Origin: Entamoeba histolytica HM-1:IMSS
Taxonomy: Eukaryota; Evosea; Mastigamoebida; Endamoebidae
Reading direction: 5' to 3'
DNA: 45,027 nt
Assembly: GCF_000208925.1 (NCBI RefSeq)
Contig: NW_001914991.1
Location: 1 to 45,027 of the forward strand
Of the stretch, positions 1-9,808 are shown piece by piece; positions within the stretch are counted from its first letter, which is position 1; each line of letters begins with the position of its first letter. Both the position numbers and the translations under genes were made by a program. The notes under the pieces were generated by a model. That model saw nothing but the letters and a program-made list of their open reading frames with translations, searched no databases and was not told the origin of the DNA.

Positions 1-850
1 TTATTATAACATATAATAACGTGATAAAATATAAATGAAAATGATATGAATATATAACATAGATTGAATATAGAAAAACAAAAGAATAATAAGAATAAAT
101 GATAAATAAATATAGAAATGATAATAAATGATATAATAATAAAATCAAAATATAAAATATAAAATTAATATTAATATAAATCAAATCAGAATAAATATAA
201 ATTGAAAATAAATATAAATGATAATAATATAAAAATGATAAAGATGAATAAACAAATACATCTAAATAGAAAAGAATAACAAGAAGAAAATCTAAATAAT
301 ATAAACATAAAAATAAGAAGAATATAATAATATAATAATATATAGATAATAAGAAGATGATAGATAAATAATATAAACAGAGAAATAAATATATAAAAAT
401 ACGATAGATAAATAACATATAAAGAAAAGAATAAAAAGAATACAAATAAATATGAATAATCAAATCATTTATTTCATTAATATTTCATACAAAATGAATA
501 CAAATGATTATAAAATATAAACATAAATATTTACATATTCTGTATTTATCATATTATTTATTTTTATTATTTTTATTTTATGAGCAAAATATAATAAATG
601 GAAAATTCTATGGATGCAAATTATTTTGCATCTTTTTTCATTTTTGTAAATTATTTAGATGCATTTTTTCTTTGCTAATTTTCGTACCCATTTTATTTCA
701 TTAATATTATATTATCATAACACTTATTATTGATTATATAATAAATATCATAATGAAATTATACATATAAATAATAAACATAAAAATAATAAAATATTTT
801 TCATCAATAAAACATTGTTAATTATTTTACACAATTGAATTAGACACTTT
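1..850. other. AT-rich low-complexity intergenic DNA
   Basis: No gene is supported here. The first ~480 bases are A-rich strings of degenerate words such as aataaat and gaataa, typical of Entamoeba spacer DNA. A perfect 8-bp inverted repeat (GATGCAAA, 4-base loop, TTTGCATC) lies at 613-632. A short hydrophobic reading frame at 504-704 is explained by the T-rich composition and has no recognisable domain. Confidence 0.6.
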
Positions 851-879
851 TATTTCATATTTCTAATTTTTAAAATAAA

Positions 880-3735
880 ATACCCCCATTTATTTCCACT
901 TTCTTTTCTTCTTTTATTATTTCTTTTCTTTTATTACTTTTTATCTTCTTTCATCTTCTTCTACTTTATTTTTATTCTTTTATACCTTTTTATTATTTAT
1001 TTCAATTACATATTTTCTATTCTCTTCTTCTTTTTTCTTTTTACAGTTTTTTATTTCAGACATTATTTTCGCTTTCTGTTATTTTTTTTTTGTTTCTTTT
1101 ATTCATTGTTCATTTTTATCTTTCTTTATTTTCTCATTTTCTTCTTCAATTCATCTTTATTTCTTTATTTCCATCAATTTTATATTTATTTTTCATTCAC
1201 AAACTGATATATTATCATTTTTTCCATATTTCTCAATCTATACTTTCTTTGTAATAACAACTCATTAGAATTTTAGTTATAATATACCATCTAATAAATG
1301 TGATACTTCAAATCTTTCACTCCATGTGTTTGTATTTTCTCATTTCTCTACATTTATTATTCTCTCTTACTAATTCTTTTTTATTTGATTTATTCTTTTT
1401 AATAATCATATTTGCTTCACATATTTTTGTTACTTTCTGTTGGTTTATTATCTTATTTTCAAAGCAAATTAATATCTCACTGTGAGTTTTCTTCTTTCTC
1501 AATTCATTGATATTCAATATTTTATTATTCATTTAAGGTAGTTGATGTATTTTATAGTCATTTTCTTTTTTCTCTAATTATTCTTTGAGACGTATTCTCA
1601 TTAACTTTTCAAACACGTTTTATAAAATCTATTTCACACTCTTTTATATTCTCTTTCAATTGTGTCATGTCGATTATTCTATCTCTTCTTTTCATCACAA
1701 TAATAACAACTATTCATATTAATTCATTTAACATTCATTTCTTATACTTCTTATTCTATGTCTTAGTTTCTTTTTATTAACATATAATCTCAAATACTTT
1801 CATCATTATTTTCCATTCTTTTAATATTTTCATTATCTTCTTATCACATTCATTCATTTTATTAACAACAAATTACATTACTTAATTGTTATATGTGGAT
1901 TTAAATATCATTCTATATTATTTTTGTGGTTTAATTTTTCTACTTTCATTTTCATAATCAAATTGTGTGAATTTCATTATTCTTATTTATTACTTTTGCT
2001 ATTTTTGAACTATTCTACGTTTCTTCTTTAAATTTTCATCTTCAATATTATTGCAATCAACTCTTTTTCTTCCTATTATTTCTTTTTCTTTTACGTTTAT
2101 TTTTTTTCTCATTATTCTTTTGTGGTTTTGTATGACTCTTCAATAACTATGTCATTTTGTTTGATTATCTTCATTTGAAGTATTTCTCATTCTTTATTTG
2201 TATATTTCTGTTCTAAACATTTCTGAGTTATTCATAGTATGTGATAAATATCTTCTTTAATTTCTTTATCATTATGTTCACTGCACTCTTTTCACTTCTT
2301 ATTGGAATAATAATTTCATCAGACATTCTTGAATCAAATTGGTATTAAGTCTTACTTCATTCTTTAGTCTCAATCCTTCATTTATTCTCTTATTTTATCC
2401 GAGTATTTAATGTTTATTTCTTCAATTTCTTTCCATCTTGACTTTCTTTTTAATTTCATATTTTATTCTTCCATAACAACAACCTCTTTTTCTTCATATC
2501 ACTTCTACTAACTCTCATTCTTTCAGTTATATTCTTTTTCTTCTTCTTTGGTTTTCAACTATTTTGCACTTAGTAACTTAAGTAGTATGGTTATTCTCTT
2601 TTGCTATACTAACTTTCTTCAGATTCATGTCTGTTAATGTTTTCTCTGTTATGTTCAATATCCTTTTTTATTTGATCTTCATCATTATCATTTATTATCC
2701 TGTTTCTTCTATAATTGTTTGTTGAATTTTGTTGAGTAGTTAAAGTTTCTGTGCTTTTCTTCACTGAACTTCTGTTATTTCATTCCCACTTGTTGGTTCT
2801 TCAATCAATTTCTTTGTTGTTCCTGTTGCATCACATAATCAATATATCATTTCATCTTCTTATGTTTTTTTTTCTAAACCTCATTTCCTTGTTTTCTTCT
2901 TGACATTTCTTTTCTGTGCTGTTATATTTCTTCTTAACTTCTTCATTTTTCTTTTTAACACACTTTCTTTTTTTATGTTTATTCTTCATAGTTTCTGTAT
3001 TCTTTTAATTTCATAACTTCTTTCAACGCCATTTTACCTCCTTTTGGTGTCTTCTTTATATTTAATTTCATTAATATGCCATGCTCATTAACAAACTATT
3101 TCATTCTTTTCATTCATTTTTTATTTCTTTTTGACTGTTCAACATCATAAGAAAGTAGTTTTCTGTCTTTTCTTTTTTCCTTTTCTCTCAATGAAATTCT
3201 ATTTCCATTTGTTTACTCATTTTAGAATATCTTATTATATCTATAATTTGTTAATATAATTCATTATCTCTTTTCTTCTCTCTTTCAACTTTATATTTTA
3301 TCTTCTCCATTTCTCAGTCATTTTTCTCCATTCTTTCTTCTCTTGTAGATAAGAACGAATATTTCTCAAGATCACTTTACTACATACTCTGAAAATTTAT
3401 ATGAATTGTATGCTTTGTTTCTTCTTTCTTTACCATCCATTTGTTCATTATATCTTTCATTTTTTATTATTGCCATTTAATATTTGCTAATTATGCTTGT
3501 CAATATTCTTCATTGGATTTAGCCTTATTCTATTCTTCATGGTTATTCTATTCTTTCACACCTATTCATTAATTTCTTTGTTTTGAACTTTCTTCTGTTT
3601 CTATTCCTCTTTCATAACTTCATCTCAATATTTCCTTAATTCTTAGCATATCTTCTATTGTATCTCCTTGTTCCTAACAATTCTTTGTTTCTTCTATATA
3701 TGAACAAATAATTTGCTTTTGGCACTCCTTTTTTG
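880..3735 (-). pseudogene. Decayed minus-strand coding-like region, origin unknown
   Basis: The plus strand is strongly T-rich and C-containing for about 2.8 kb, so the minus strand is purine-rich like real Entamoeba coding strands. Reading the minus strand gives runs of Lys/Glu/Arg/Asn-rich peptide broken by a stop or frame change every 20-40 codons. No frame is intact. The composition switches at about 880 and again at about 3735, just before the promoter of the J-like gene. A decayed retrotransposon ORF or a coiled-coil gene remnant would both fit. I could not identify a parent family, so the boundaries and nature are inference. Confidence 0.35.
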
Positions 3736-3788
3736 TTAAGTACATAAAGAATGAAGTGTTATAAAAACCAATTTTATGTAAAACAAAA

Positions 3789-3803
3789 AATGAACTTAAA
3801 AAG
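3789..3803 (+). promoter_or_regulatory. GAAC-type core promoter motif of the J-like gene
   Basis: AATGAACTTAAAAAG ends 6 bases before the start codon at 3810. AATGAACT matches the known Entamoeba GAAC core element, followed by a TTAAAAAG box. Entamoeba 5' UTRs are very short, so this spacing fits. The call is from motif likeness only. Confidence 0.4.
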
Positions 3804-3809
3804 ACGAAA

Positions 3810-4605
3810 ATGAAGGGAAAGATGACATATTATGGAATGAATGTTTATCAATTAACTGAACTAGATGAACATACTCAACCACAACAAATTATTGATAAAA
3901 TGAATGAACTATACGGAGAGTTAAAAAAGGCAAAAATTGATAATAAAAAAGAGCGAATGGAAGAGTGGAATGTAGTGATGGATAATTATGAAATTGACCC
4001 AATTGGATATTACAAATATTGTGAAGTTTGGAGGTTAGTAATTCAGTGTAATACAAAAGAATAATGAAATTTAGAATAAAGGAATGTTTAATAAACCACC
4101 ACCAATAAATATTACGATTAAAATTACATTAAAGAGTGTCAAAAATGGATTAATTAAAACAATTAAATATCAAGTAAAACGAATTAATAAATTAACAGCA
4201 AAAGAATATAATGAAATGATAAGTAAAACAATCAAAATAGAAAGAGGAGTTGATAGTGATGATGAATATATTTTTGAAAAAGAAGGCAATGAAGAAATTG
4301 GAAAGAAACAAGGGGATTTGAAAATATTATTTGAAGTTATTTGTCATGACTTTATTCGTAATAAAGAAAATGTAATTTTGAAATATCCAATCAATCATTA
4401 TGATGAACAACATGGATTTATTATTAGTCATAGAGGAATTAATGATGATGAATGGATTAATAAACGAGTAGAACCAAATAAAGTCAAAATAGGAGATTCA
4501 GAAAGTGTAATAACAATTTATGGAAAAGGACTACCAAAAAAAGGAGGAGAAATAGGCGAATATGGTGATATATTTATTTTATTTACTGAAAAAGAAACAA
4601 ATTAA
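3810..4605 (+). CDS. DnaJ-like cochaperone without HPD, two exons
   Basis: Joined exons 3810-4025 and 4075-4605 give a 248-aa protein. Exon 1 resembles a J-domain: an initial YYGMNVYQL like YYxxLGV, then two amphipathic helices and a final YYKYCENKG like the KRxxYDxxG end of J-domains. The HPD tripeptide that stimulates Hsp70 ATPase is absent; the helix II-III linker reads KKAKIDNKK. Exon 2 matches the DnaJ C-terminal substrate-binding domains: VKNGLIKTIKYQVKRI, then GDLKILFEVICHD, then a late ITIYGKGLPKKGGEIGEYGDIF, the usual 'I-GKGMP...GDL' block. There is no Gly/Phe linker and no CxxCxGxG zinc domain, so it is closest to type II proteins. The exons are in frame only after removal of a 49-nt intron. 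Known role of the family: Hsp70 partner. Inferred here: substrate binding without normal J stimulation. Confidence 0.75.
4026..4074 (+). other. Intron of the J-like gene (49 nt)
   Basis: It begins GTTTGG and ends TTTAG. It lies exactly between codons (72 codons before it) and puts the J-like half in frame with the DnaJ C-terminal half. Without splicing the frame stops at 4062-4064. Confidence 0.75.
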
Positions 4606-4828
4606 AAGACATACCTTTATCATTAAGTTAATTTAAGTTCCACTATAACTTGATTATGTTGATATTTTCTTCTTTTTGATGACTAAGAAAAATGAGTGAC
4701 TTTGTTCTTTGTTTATTTCATTTTTGAGACAAAACGTTTTATAAAACATAAAGAAAGGATTGTTGGAAGAAAAAAACTAAATGAAGAAAAAAAAAAGAGA
4801 AAAGGAAAACTAAAAAATTGAAAACGAA

Positions 4829-6068
4829 ATGTCAATTGGGAAAGTCACTTGTAAATATTGTGGATGTCCAATCATAGAAAGGTCATTAGAACTTCTGTCA
4901 ATAGTACCAAAAAAACAATGTTTGTTGAATAATAAAAAAGGATAATAATCAAAAAGAATATAGAAATAATATGTTAGTTTCATTTATAGAGAATCAACCA
5001 ATGAAATCACTGTCGAATTCTTTTTTTATAAATAAAGGGATGGTATATAAACCAAAAACAAAACCAATACAACTTTCTTCTTCAATGACACAGACAGACT
5101 CTCCATTACAATGGTTATATTTTGCACAACAAGAAAAATTTCCATTTGAATTACCTATGTGCGAAAGTTGTTATCATAATAAAAGTAATGAGATGGATAG
5201 AGAAGAAGCAAATTATACATGCAGTTATTGTGAAATATTAAAAATGTTTGATGACTTACAAGAATTAAAAGGTTTAGAAGAAGACATAAAACAAGAAGAA
5301 TTAAAAGTGCAAGAACTAGAAAAATCAATTTCAAGTTTAGAAAAAGAACAAACACAATTAAAAGAAGATAAAGAATTTATAGTTTCATTACAAGATTCTT
5401 TTAAAGAGAAATATAAAGAACACGCACAGTTATTAGCAGAAATAATTCGAATATCAAATAATTCAAGTGATAGGTTTAGCAGAATTGATATTCAAAAAGA
5501 AAAAGAAGAGTCAAAACAATATGAAGAAAATGTATGGAATAAAATACATCGTATTGAATGGACTGAAAATGGAATATTATTTAATTCTATTAATGTTGTT
5601 TCTGATTATCAACATGTTTGTTATGTTATTTCTAAATAAATTATTTAGAATTTAATTAAATAGAAAAAATATAAAAATGTATCAATTTGTTTTTCATTGA
5701 TTATTAAAGAGTGTTTACTTATTAGACAAATGTTACGAACTCAATTAACAAAATGTTCTATTATAACAGCGTACTCTCAATTTTCAATGACTAGATTAAA
5801 TTTAAGTTATTTAGATTTTAATCAAAAGTCTATAAAAAGGACTAAATCTTTCACTTATTCTTTGCAAAAACTTTCATTGGTTGTTGAAGAATTAATTACT
5901 ATTGTTTCTATTCAATTTAATAAATATAAACCACTTTATAAAATTAGTAATTTTACTGCTAATGGGTTATCATTATCCCCATCAACATCCCATTGGAACG
6001 ACGCAATAAAATATTTTCTTTCCGAATTTAAACATTTAAGAGAATTTGTTCTTAAAATTGTAAATTAA
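4829..6068 (+). CDS. Beclin-1/Atg6 family autophagy protein, three exons
   Basis: Exons 4829-4919, 4978-5615 and 5664-6068 give 377 aa. The protein would be the Beclin subunit of the Vps34 PI3-kinase complexes that act in autophagosome formation and endosomal sorting. Evidence in order: an N-terminal CxxC (C8, C11) and a second CxxC (C92, C95), the same pair of CxxC motifs seen in animal Beclin, plus an extra CxxC at 112-115; a long charged coiled coil at about 118-195; then NVWNKIHRIEW, which aligns with the Beclin NVFNATFHIW start of the evolutionarily conserved domain. The C-terminus WNDAIKYFLSEFKHL matches the family's WTKALKFMLTNLKW. The middle of the conserved domain is shortened and divergent. 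No BH3 segment is evident. The family call rests on several colinear motifs; membrane binding by this divergent domain is inference. Confidence 0.8.
4920..4977 (+). other. Beclin gene intron 1 (58 nt)
   Basis: GTTTGT at the 5' end and TTAG at the 3' end. The intron interrupts a codon after its first base. Earlier and later TAG sites (4961-4963, 4987-4989) both create an immediate stop, so 4977 is the acceptor that keeps the frame open. Confidence 0.7.
5616..5663 (+). other. Beclin gene intron 2 (48 nt)
   Basis: GTTTGT at the 5' end and AATAG at the 3' end, phase 0. Removal joins the frame ending at DYQH to an open frame that runs to the Beclin-like C-terminus at 6068. Unspliced, the frame stops at 5637-5639. 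Confidence 0.7.
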
Positions 6069-6170
6069 TTTGACTTTATTTGTTGAATGATTTAAAATTT
6101 AAAATTGATCTTAAATCAAAAAACAAAATTTATTAAACCCAAAAAAGAAAATAAAAACTAATATTTATAA

Positions 6171-6194
6171 GAACTGAAAATTAATATTTAAAAA
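6171..6194 (+). promoter_or_regulatory. GAACT plus TATTTAAA core promoter of the LRR-type gene
   Basis: GAACT at 6171 and TATTTAAAAA at 6185-6194, four bases before the start codon at 6198. Both match Entamoeba core promoter elements (GAAC and the TATA-like GTATTTAAA). Motif likeness only. Confidence 0.4.
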
Positions 6195-6197
6195 GAA

Positions 6198-7280
6198 ATG
6201 TCTGAAATTAATCATCCAGTAAAAATTGAAGCAGTTTATCTCATGTCTGTTATTCCACACTTTATTTCATTGAATATGTTAATGAGATTTCATCAAGTTA
6301 GCCATAATTGTGGCGAAGCAATAACACGACTAAAGGTTAATCCATGTTATCAAGAACTATCTTTAGAAACAATCCTTCAAAATGACCAATCAATTCATAT
6401 AAGAAAAGAATTACAAATTTTTACTGGAATTGATACTCTCCATACAGATATTAATACTTTACAACAACTACCACCAGAGTTATTAGTTAATGTAAAATTA
6501 TTTGAAATTAGTTATATTCAAAAACAAACCCCTTCTTCATATCCTATTTGGGAAACAATTAAAGACCGAGTTTCTAGATTAATTCTGGAAGTTAGTTGTT
6601 TACCTTTATTTGATCTTCTTTCTTTACCTAATTTACGTCGTTTAGAAATTAGAGCAGGAAGAAATGGTCTTACTGAAAACTTACCTATTAGATCAATGGA
6701 GTCTTTACAAACATTAGTTGTGTATTGCGATGGTTCACAATTTAAAACATATTATGATTTATTTGAACAGTTTGTATGTAGTAAATTAAGGGTTCTTTAT
6801 AAACTCAATTGGGTACAACCAAATGACTTTGAAGATATTTTAAAATTACACCCAAGAAGTGTTATTGGGATTTATTTAAATGAACTTCCTCCAGATATCA
6901 ACAATTATCTTTCAAGTAAAGTTGTGTTATTATATTATCAAAAGAAAGAATTTAGAATACCAATTAGTATTTTTATTGACCAACAATTTCTTGCATTGAT
7001 GAAGTTATATCATCCATCAATGATTGATGTTCGTGGAGATATAGAAAATGAAGAAAGTAGTATTATAAATCTTCATGAAGAACATCAACTAGAAGAAATA
7101 ATTTTCAATTTTGTAACTACAAAAGAAAAGATTTCAGTTATTCTTCCAAAAGAATTAAAGAAATTAACTATTAACCATGGTAATTTCTTAAAAGAAGGAG
7201 GATTATTACAACTTCAAAACACACAAGTTCCTCGTGAATGTTATGCCTCATATGGAGATGCTGTTCCAAAAAATAATTAA
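6198..7280 (+). CDS. Entamoeba leucine-rich repeat/F-box-like family protein
   Basis: A 360-aa intronless protein. The N-terminus (IEAVYLMSVIPHFISLNMLMRF, then HQVSHNCGEAI) has the helix pattern of the F-box-like header found on a large Entamoeba family of LRR-type proteins. The body alternates Leu-rich strands and helices, for example LILEVSCLPLFDLLSLPNL and LRRLEIRAG at roughly residues 128-155, consistent with irregular leucine-rich repeats. No signal peptide or membrane segment is seen. If the header is a working F-box, the protein would link a substrate to an SCF ubiquitin ligase; that is inference. It lies 130 bp downstream of the Beclin gene and is convergent with the next gene. Confidence 0.55.
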   Translation: MSEINHPVKIEAVYLMSVIPHFISLNMLMRFHQVSHNCGEAITRLKVNPCYQELSLETILQNDQSIHIRKELQIFTGIDTLHTDINTLQQLPPELLVNVKLFEISYIQKQTPSSYPIWETIKDRVSRLILEVSCLPLFDLLSLPNLRRLEIRAGRNGLTENLPIRSMESLQTLVVYCDGSQFKTYYDLFEQFVCSKLRVLYKLNWVQPNDFEDILKLHPRSVIGIYLNELPPDINNYLSSKVVLLYYQKKEFRIPISIFIDQQFLALMKLYHPSMIDVRGDIENEESSIINLHEEHQLEEIIFNFVTTKEKISVILPKELKKLTINHGNFLKEGGLLQLQNTQVPRECYASYGDAVPKNN

Positions 7281-7319
7281 ATCTAAATTAAATGAATTTT
7301 TTCAATATTGTTGGTTTTT

Positions 7320-7916
7320 TTAATTATTTACAGTACATTTAAGAGAAGGTGGTTGTAATGGATCAAATGTTGAAGAAGAAGAATTTGATAAAGGCAATGG
7401 AAGTGAGTGTTTCCAAAGAAATAACCAATTTACTAATTGAGGGTTATAATTTAATGGAGATATGTCTTGAAGGAAGAGTTCAAGTGCAGATTGTTCAAAA
7501 CTAATTTGAATATTAGGAAATAGTTTATGAGTATAACTGTATTGATGAAGAATGTCTGTGATTTGAGTTTCTAAGATTTGATTTTCTTTCATTAGCTCGA
7601 ATTGAATTTCATTAAGCGAAGCAACATTAAAAGCAATAGCACTAGAATAGGGTTTTAGTCTGACATATCCATTTTTCATTTCAATTACTTCAAGAGATTG
7701 AAGTATTTTTAATACAGCATTCAGTCGTTTATTTAAGTTTGTCTCTCCTACAATTTTCTTGTTAATAGGATGAAATGGAACCCAATAACATCTTAATTCT
7801 TTAAGGATTGAATATACTAAATTGTTATTTTTACTACATTCTTTTTTCTTTTGAGAATGGTAATGACTAGGTTTTAATAACTCAATAATCTTTGAATAAT
7901 TTCTTTCGGCAAACAT
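7320..7916 (-). CDS. Hypothetical protein, possible winged-helix plus coiled coil
   Basis: A 198-aa protein I do not recognise. Residues about 30-95 (VYSILKELRCYW onwards, then NKRLNAVLKILQSLEVIEM and a short NGYVRLKP wing) have the helix-helix-hairpin pattern of a winged helix, and a heptad-like helix follows (ELMKENQILETQI). This order recalls E2F/DP proteins, but the characteristic RRIYD-type recognition helix is not present, so I do not name it so. The C-terminus is Ser/Pro-rich. The stop is 40 bp from the end of the LRR-type gene (convergent), and the start faces RPB1 across a 443-bp divergent promoter region. Confidence 0.5.
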   Translation of the reverse strand: MFAERNYSKIIELLKPSHYHSQKKKECSKNNNLVYSILKELRCYWVPFHPINKKIVGETNLNKRLNAVLKILQSLEVIEMKNGYVRLKPYSSAIAFNVASLNEIQFELMKENQILETQITDILHQYSYTHKLFPNIQISFEQSALELFLQDISPLNYNPQLVNWLFLWKHSLPLPLSNSSSSTFDPLQPPSLKCTVNN

Positions 7917-8359
7917 AATAGAATGCGTGAATTTCTTTCTTAATAAAATTTTAGCTTAAATGGAAGTGACTTTTTAATAAGATTGAATCTTATTAATTAC
8001 TCTAATCACGAATAAGACTGAAATTTTTAAATACTCTTAATAAGTAATTTTTTTAGTAATAAAGAAGAAAGAATAAAAATTATTTCATTTATTTTTTTCT
8101 CTTTTTTAATAAAAACCCTTTTTATTAATTAAAGAGAAAAAAACCCTTAAAATAGTATTTCATTAAATATCAATAAGAAAAAAAGATTCATTTAAAAAAG
8201 ATGACGTGAAATCCAAAAAGAATAAAATGACAAGAAAAGAAATAAAAAAAAAACTAAAAAAAATGAGAAAAAGAGAAAAAGAATAATAGAAGAAAGTATT
8301 ATGAGGAAAAAAGAAAAATAATAGGGAAATGTATCTAAAAAAATTATTATCAAGTTACA
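7917..8359. promoter_or_regulatory. Divergent promoter region with two dyad elements
   Basis: The spacer between the minus-strand hypothetical gene and RPB1 contains a perfect 23-base dyad at 7974-7996 (11-base arms TTAATAAGATT / AATCTTATTAA around one G). It also contains a long near-perfect inverted repeat at 8093-8142 (23/24-base arms around CCC). AAACCCTT occurs twice, at 8113-8120 and 8141-8148. The final 150 bases are A-rich leading to the RPB1 start. A regulatory role is inferred from position only. Confidence 0.45.
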
Positions 8360-9772
8360 ATGACTGAACTCAACATGGAAACGAAACGAGTCAAACAAAT
8401 AAAATTTACTTTACTTTCTTCTGAACAAATCAGAAAAATGGGTGTTTGTAAGATTACTGAAAGTACTTCAGTTAGTAGCGATGGTAAACCAGTTTTAGGT
8501 GGACTTGCCGATCCTCGTATGGGACCATTTGAAAAAGGAGAAGAATGTCAAACATGTAGAGGAACAAGGACAGAATGTCCTGGTCATTTTGGATATATAG
8601 AATTAACACAACCAGTTTATAATGCTATATATATGAAATATATTTTACATGTATTAAAGTGTGTTTGTCCAATTTGTAAACGAATATATTGTCATGGAGA
8701 TGAAAGAGTTAAAAATATTAAAAGTACTGGGGAAGAACGATTAAAAGAAATTTATGAGTTTATTCATAAAAATTATAAAGCTTGTGGAGTTTTATCTGAG
8801 AAGAAAAAAGATCATGATAAACACCAAAATAATGAAGAAGAAGAAGAACAAAATCCATGTAATGGACCAATTGTAGATTATGAACTTCCTAAATTAAAAT
8901 CAGAAAATAAATTAGAAATTAGAAGAAAAAATGGAATAAAAACTAATGAAGAAAATGATTTTAAACCAAGAGATGCACTTGCAATATTTAAAGATATGAC
9001 TGATGAAGATGTTAGAGTACTTGGATTTGATCCAATTGATTGTCATCCTAAATTTATGATTTTTACATTAATTCCAGTACCACCACCATGTGTTAGACCA
9101 TCTATTGTATCAGAAGGAGCAAAAGAATCTAAAGATGATTTAACTGTATTATATGAAAATGTAATAACTGCTAATGAAAGACTAAAAGAAGAAAATCAAA
9201 AATGTGAAGGAGTATCAGAATATTATAATAAATTAATGGAATTACAAACTATTTGTGCAAAAATATCAATGAAAAATGTTAAACTTCCAGAAACCATGTT
9301 GAGAAAGAAAAATTTTAAATCAATTGAAGAAAGACTTTCAAGTAAACAAGGTAGATTAAGATTAAATCTAATGGGAAAAAGAGTTGATTTTTCTGCCAGA
9401 ACAGTTATTTCACCAGATCCAAATTTATCAATGGATGAAGTTGGAGTACCAACAGGAGTTGCTAAAATTTTAACATTTCCAGAAGTAGTTACTCAACATA
9501 ATAAAGAAAAATTACAGAAATTAGTTAGTGCTGGAATGAATGATTATCCAGGAGCATTTATGTTAGAAAGAAAGAATGGTCAAACATATAGATTAAATGG
9601 ATCAGAAAAAATTATTGATATTGGAGATACTGTGCATAGATATATTATGAATGGAGATTATGTTATTTTTAATAGACAACCTTCATTACATAGAATGAGT
9701 ATGATGGGTCATAAAGTTAGAGTTTTACCATTTTCTACATTTAGAATGAATTTATGTGATACTACACCTTAT

Positions 9773-9808
<36 letters not shown>

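Noticed and set aside
504..1532. Short frames in the left flank as possible small genes
   Set aside because: Low-complexity, Phe/Leu/Lys-only peptides with no domain; explained by base composition.
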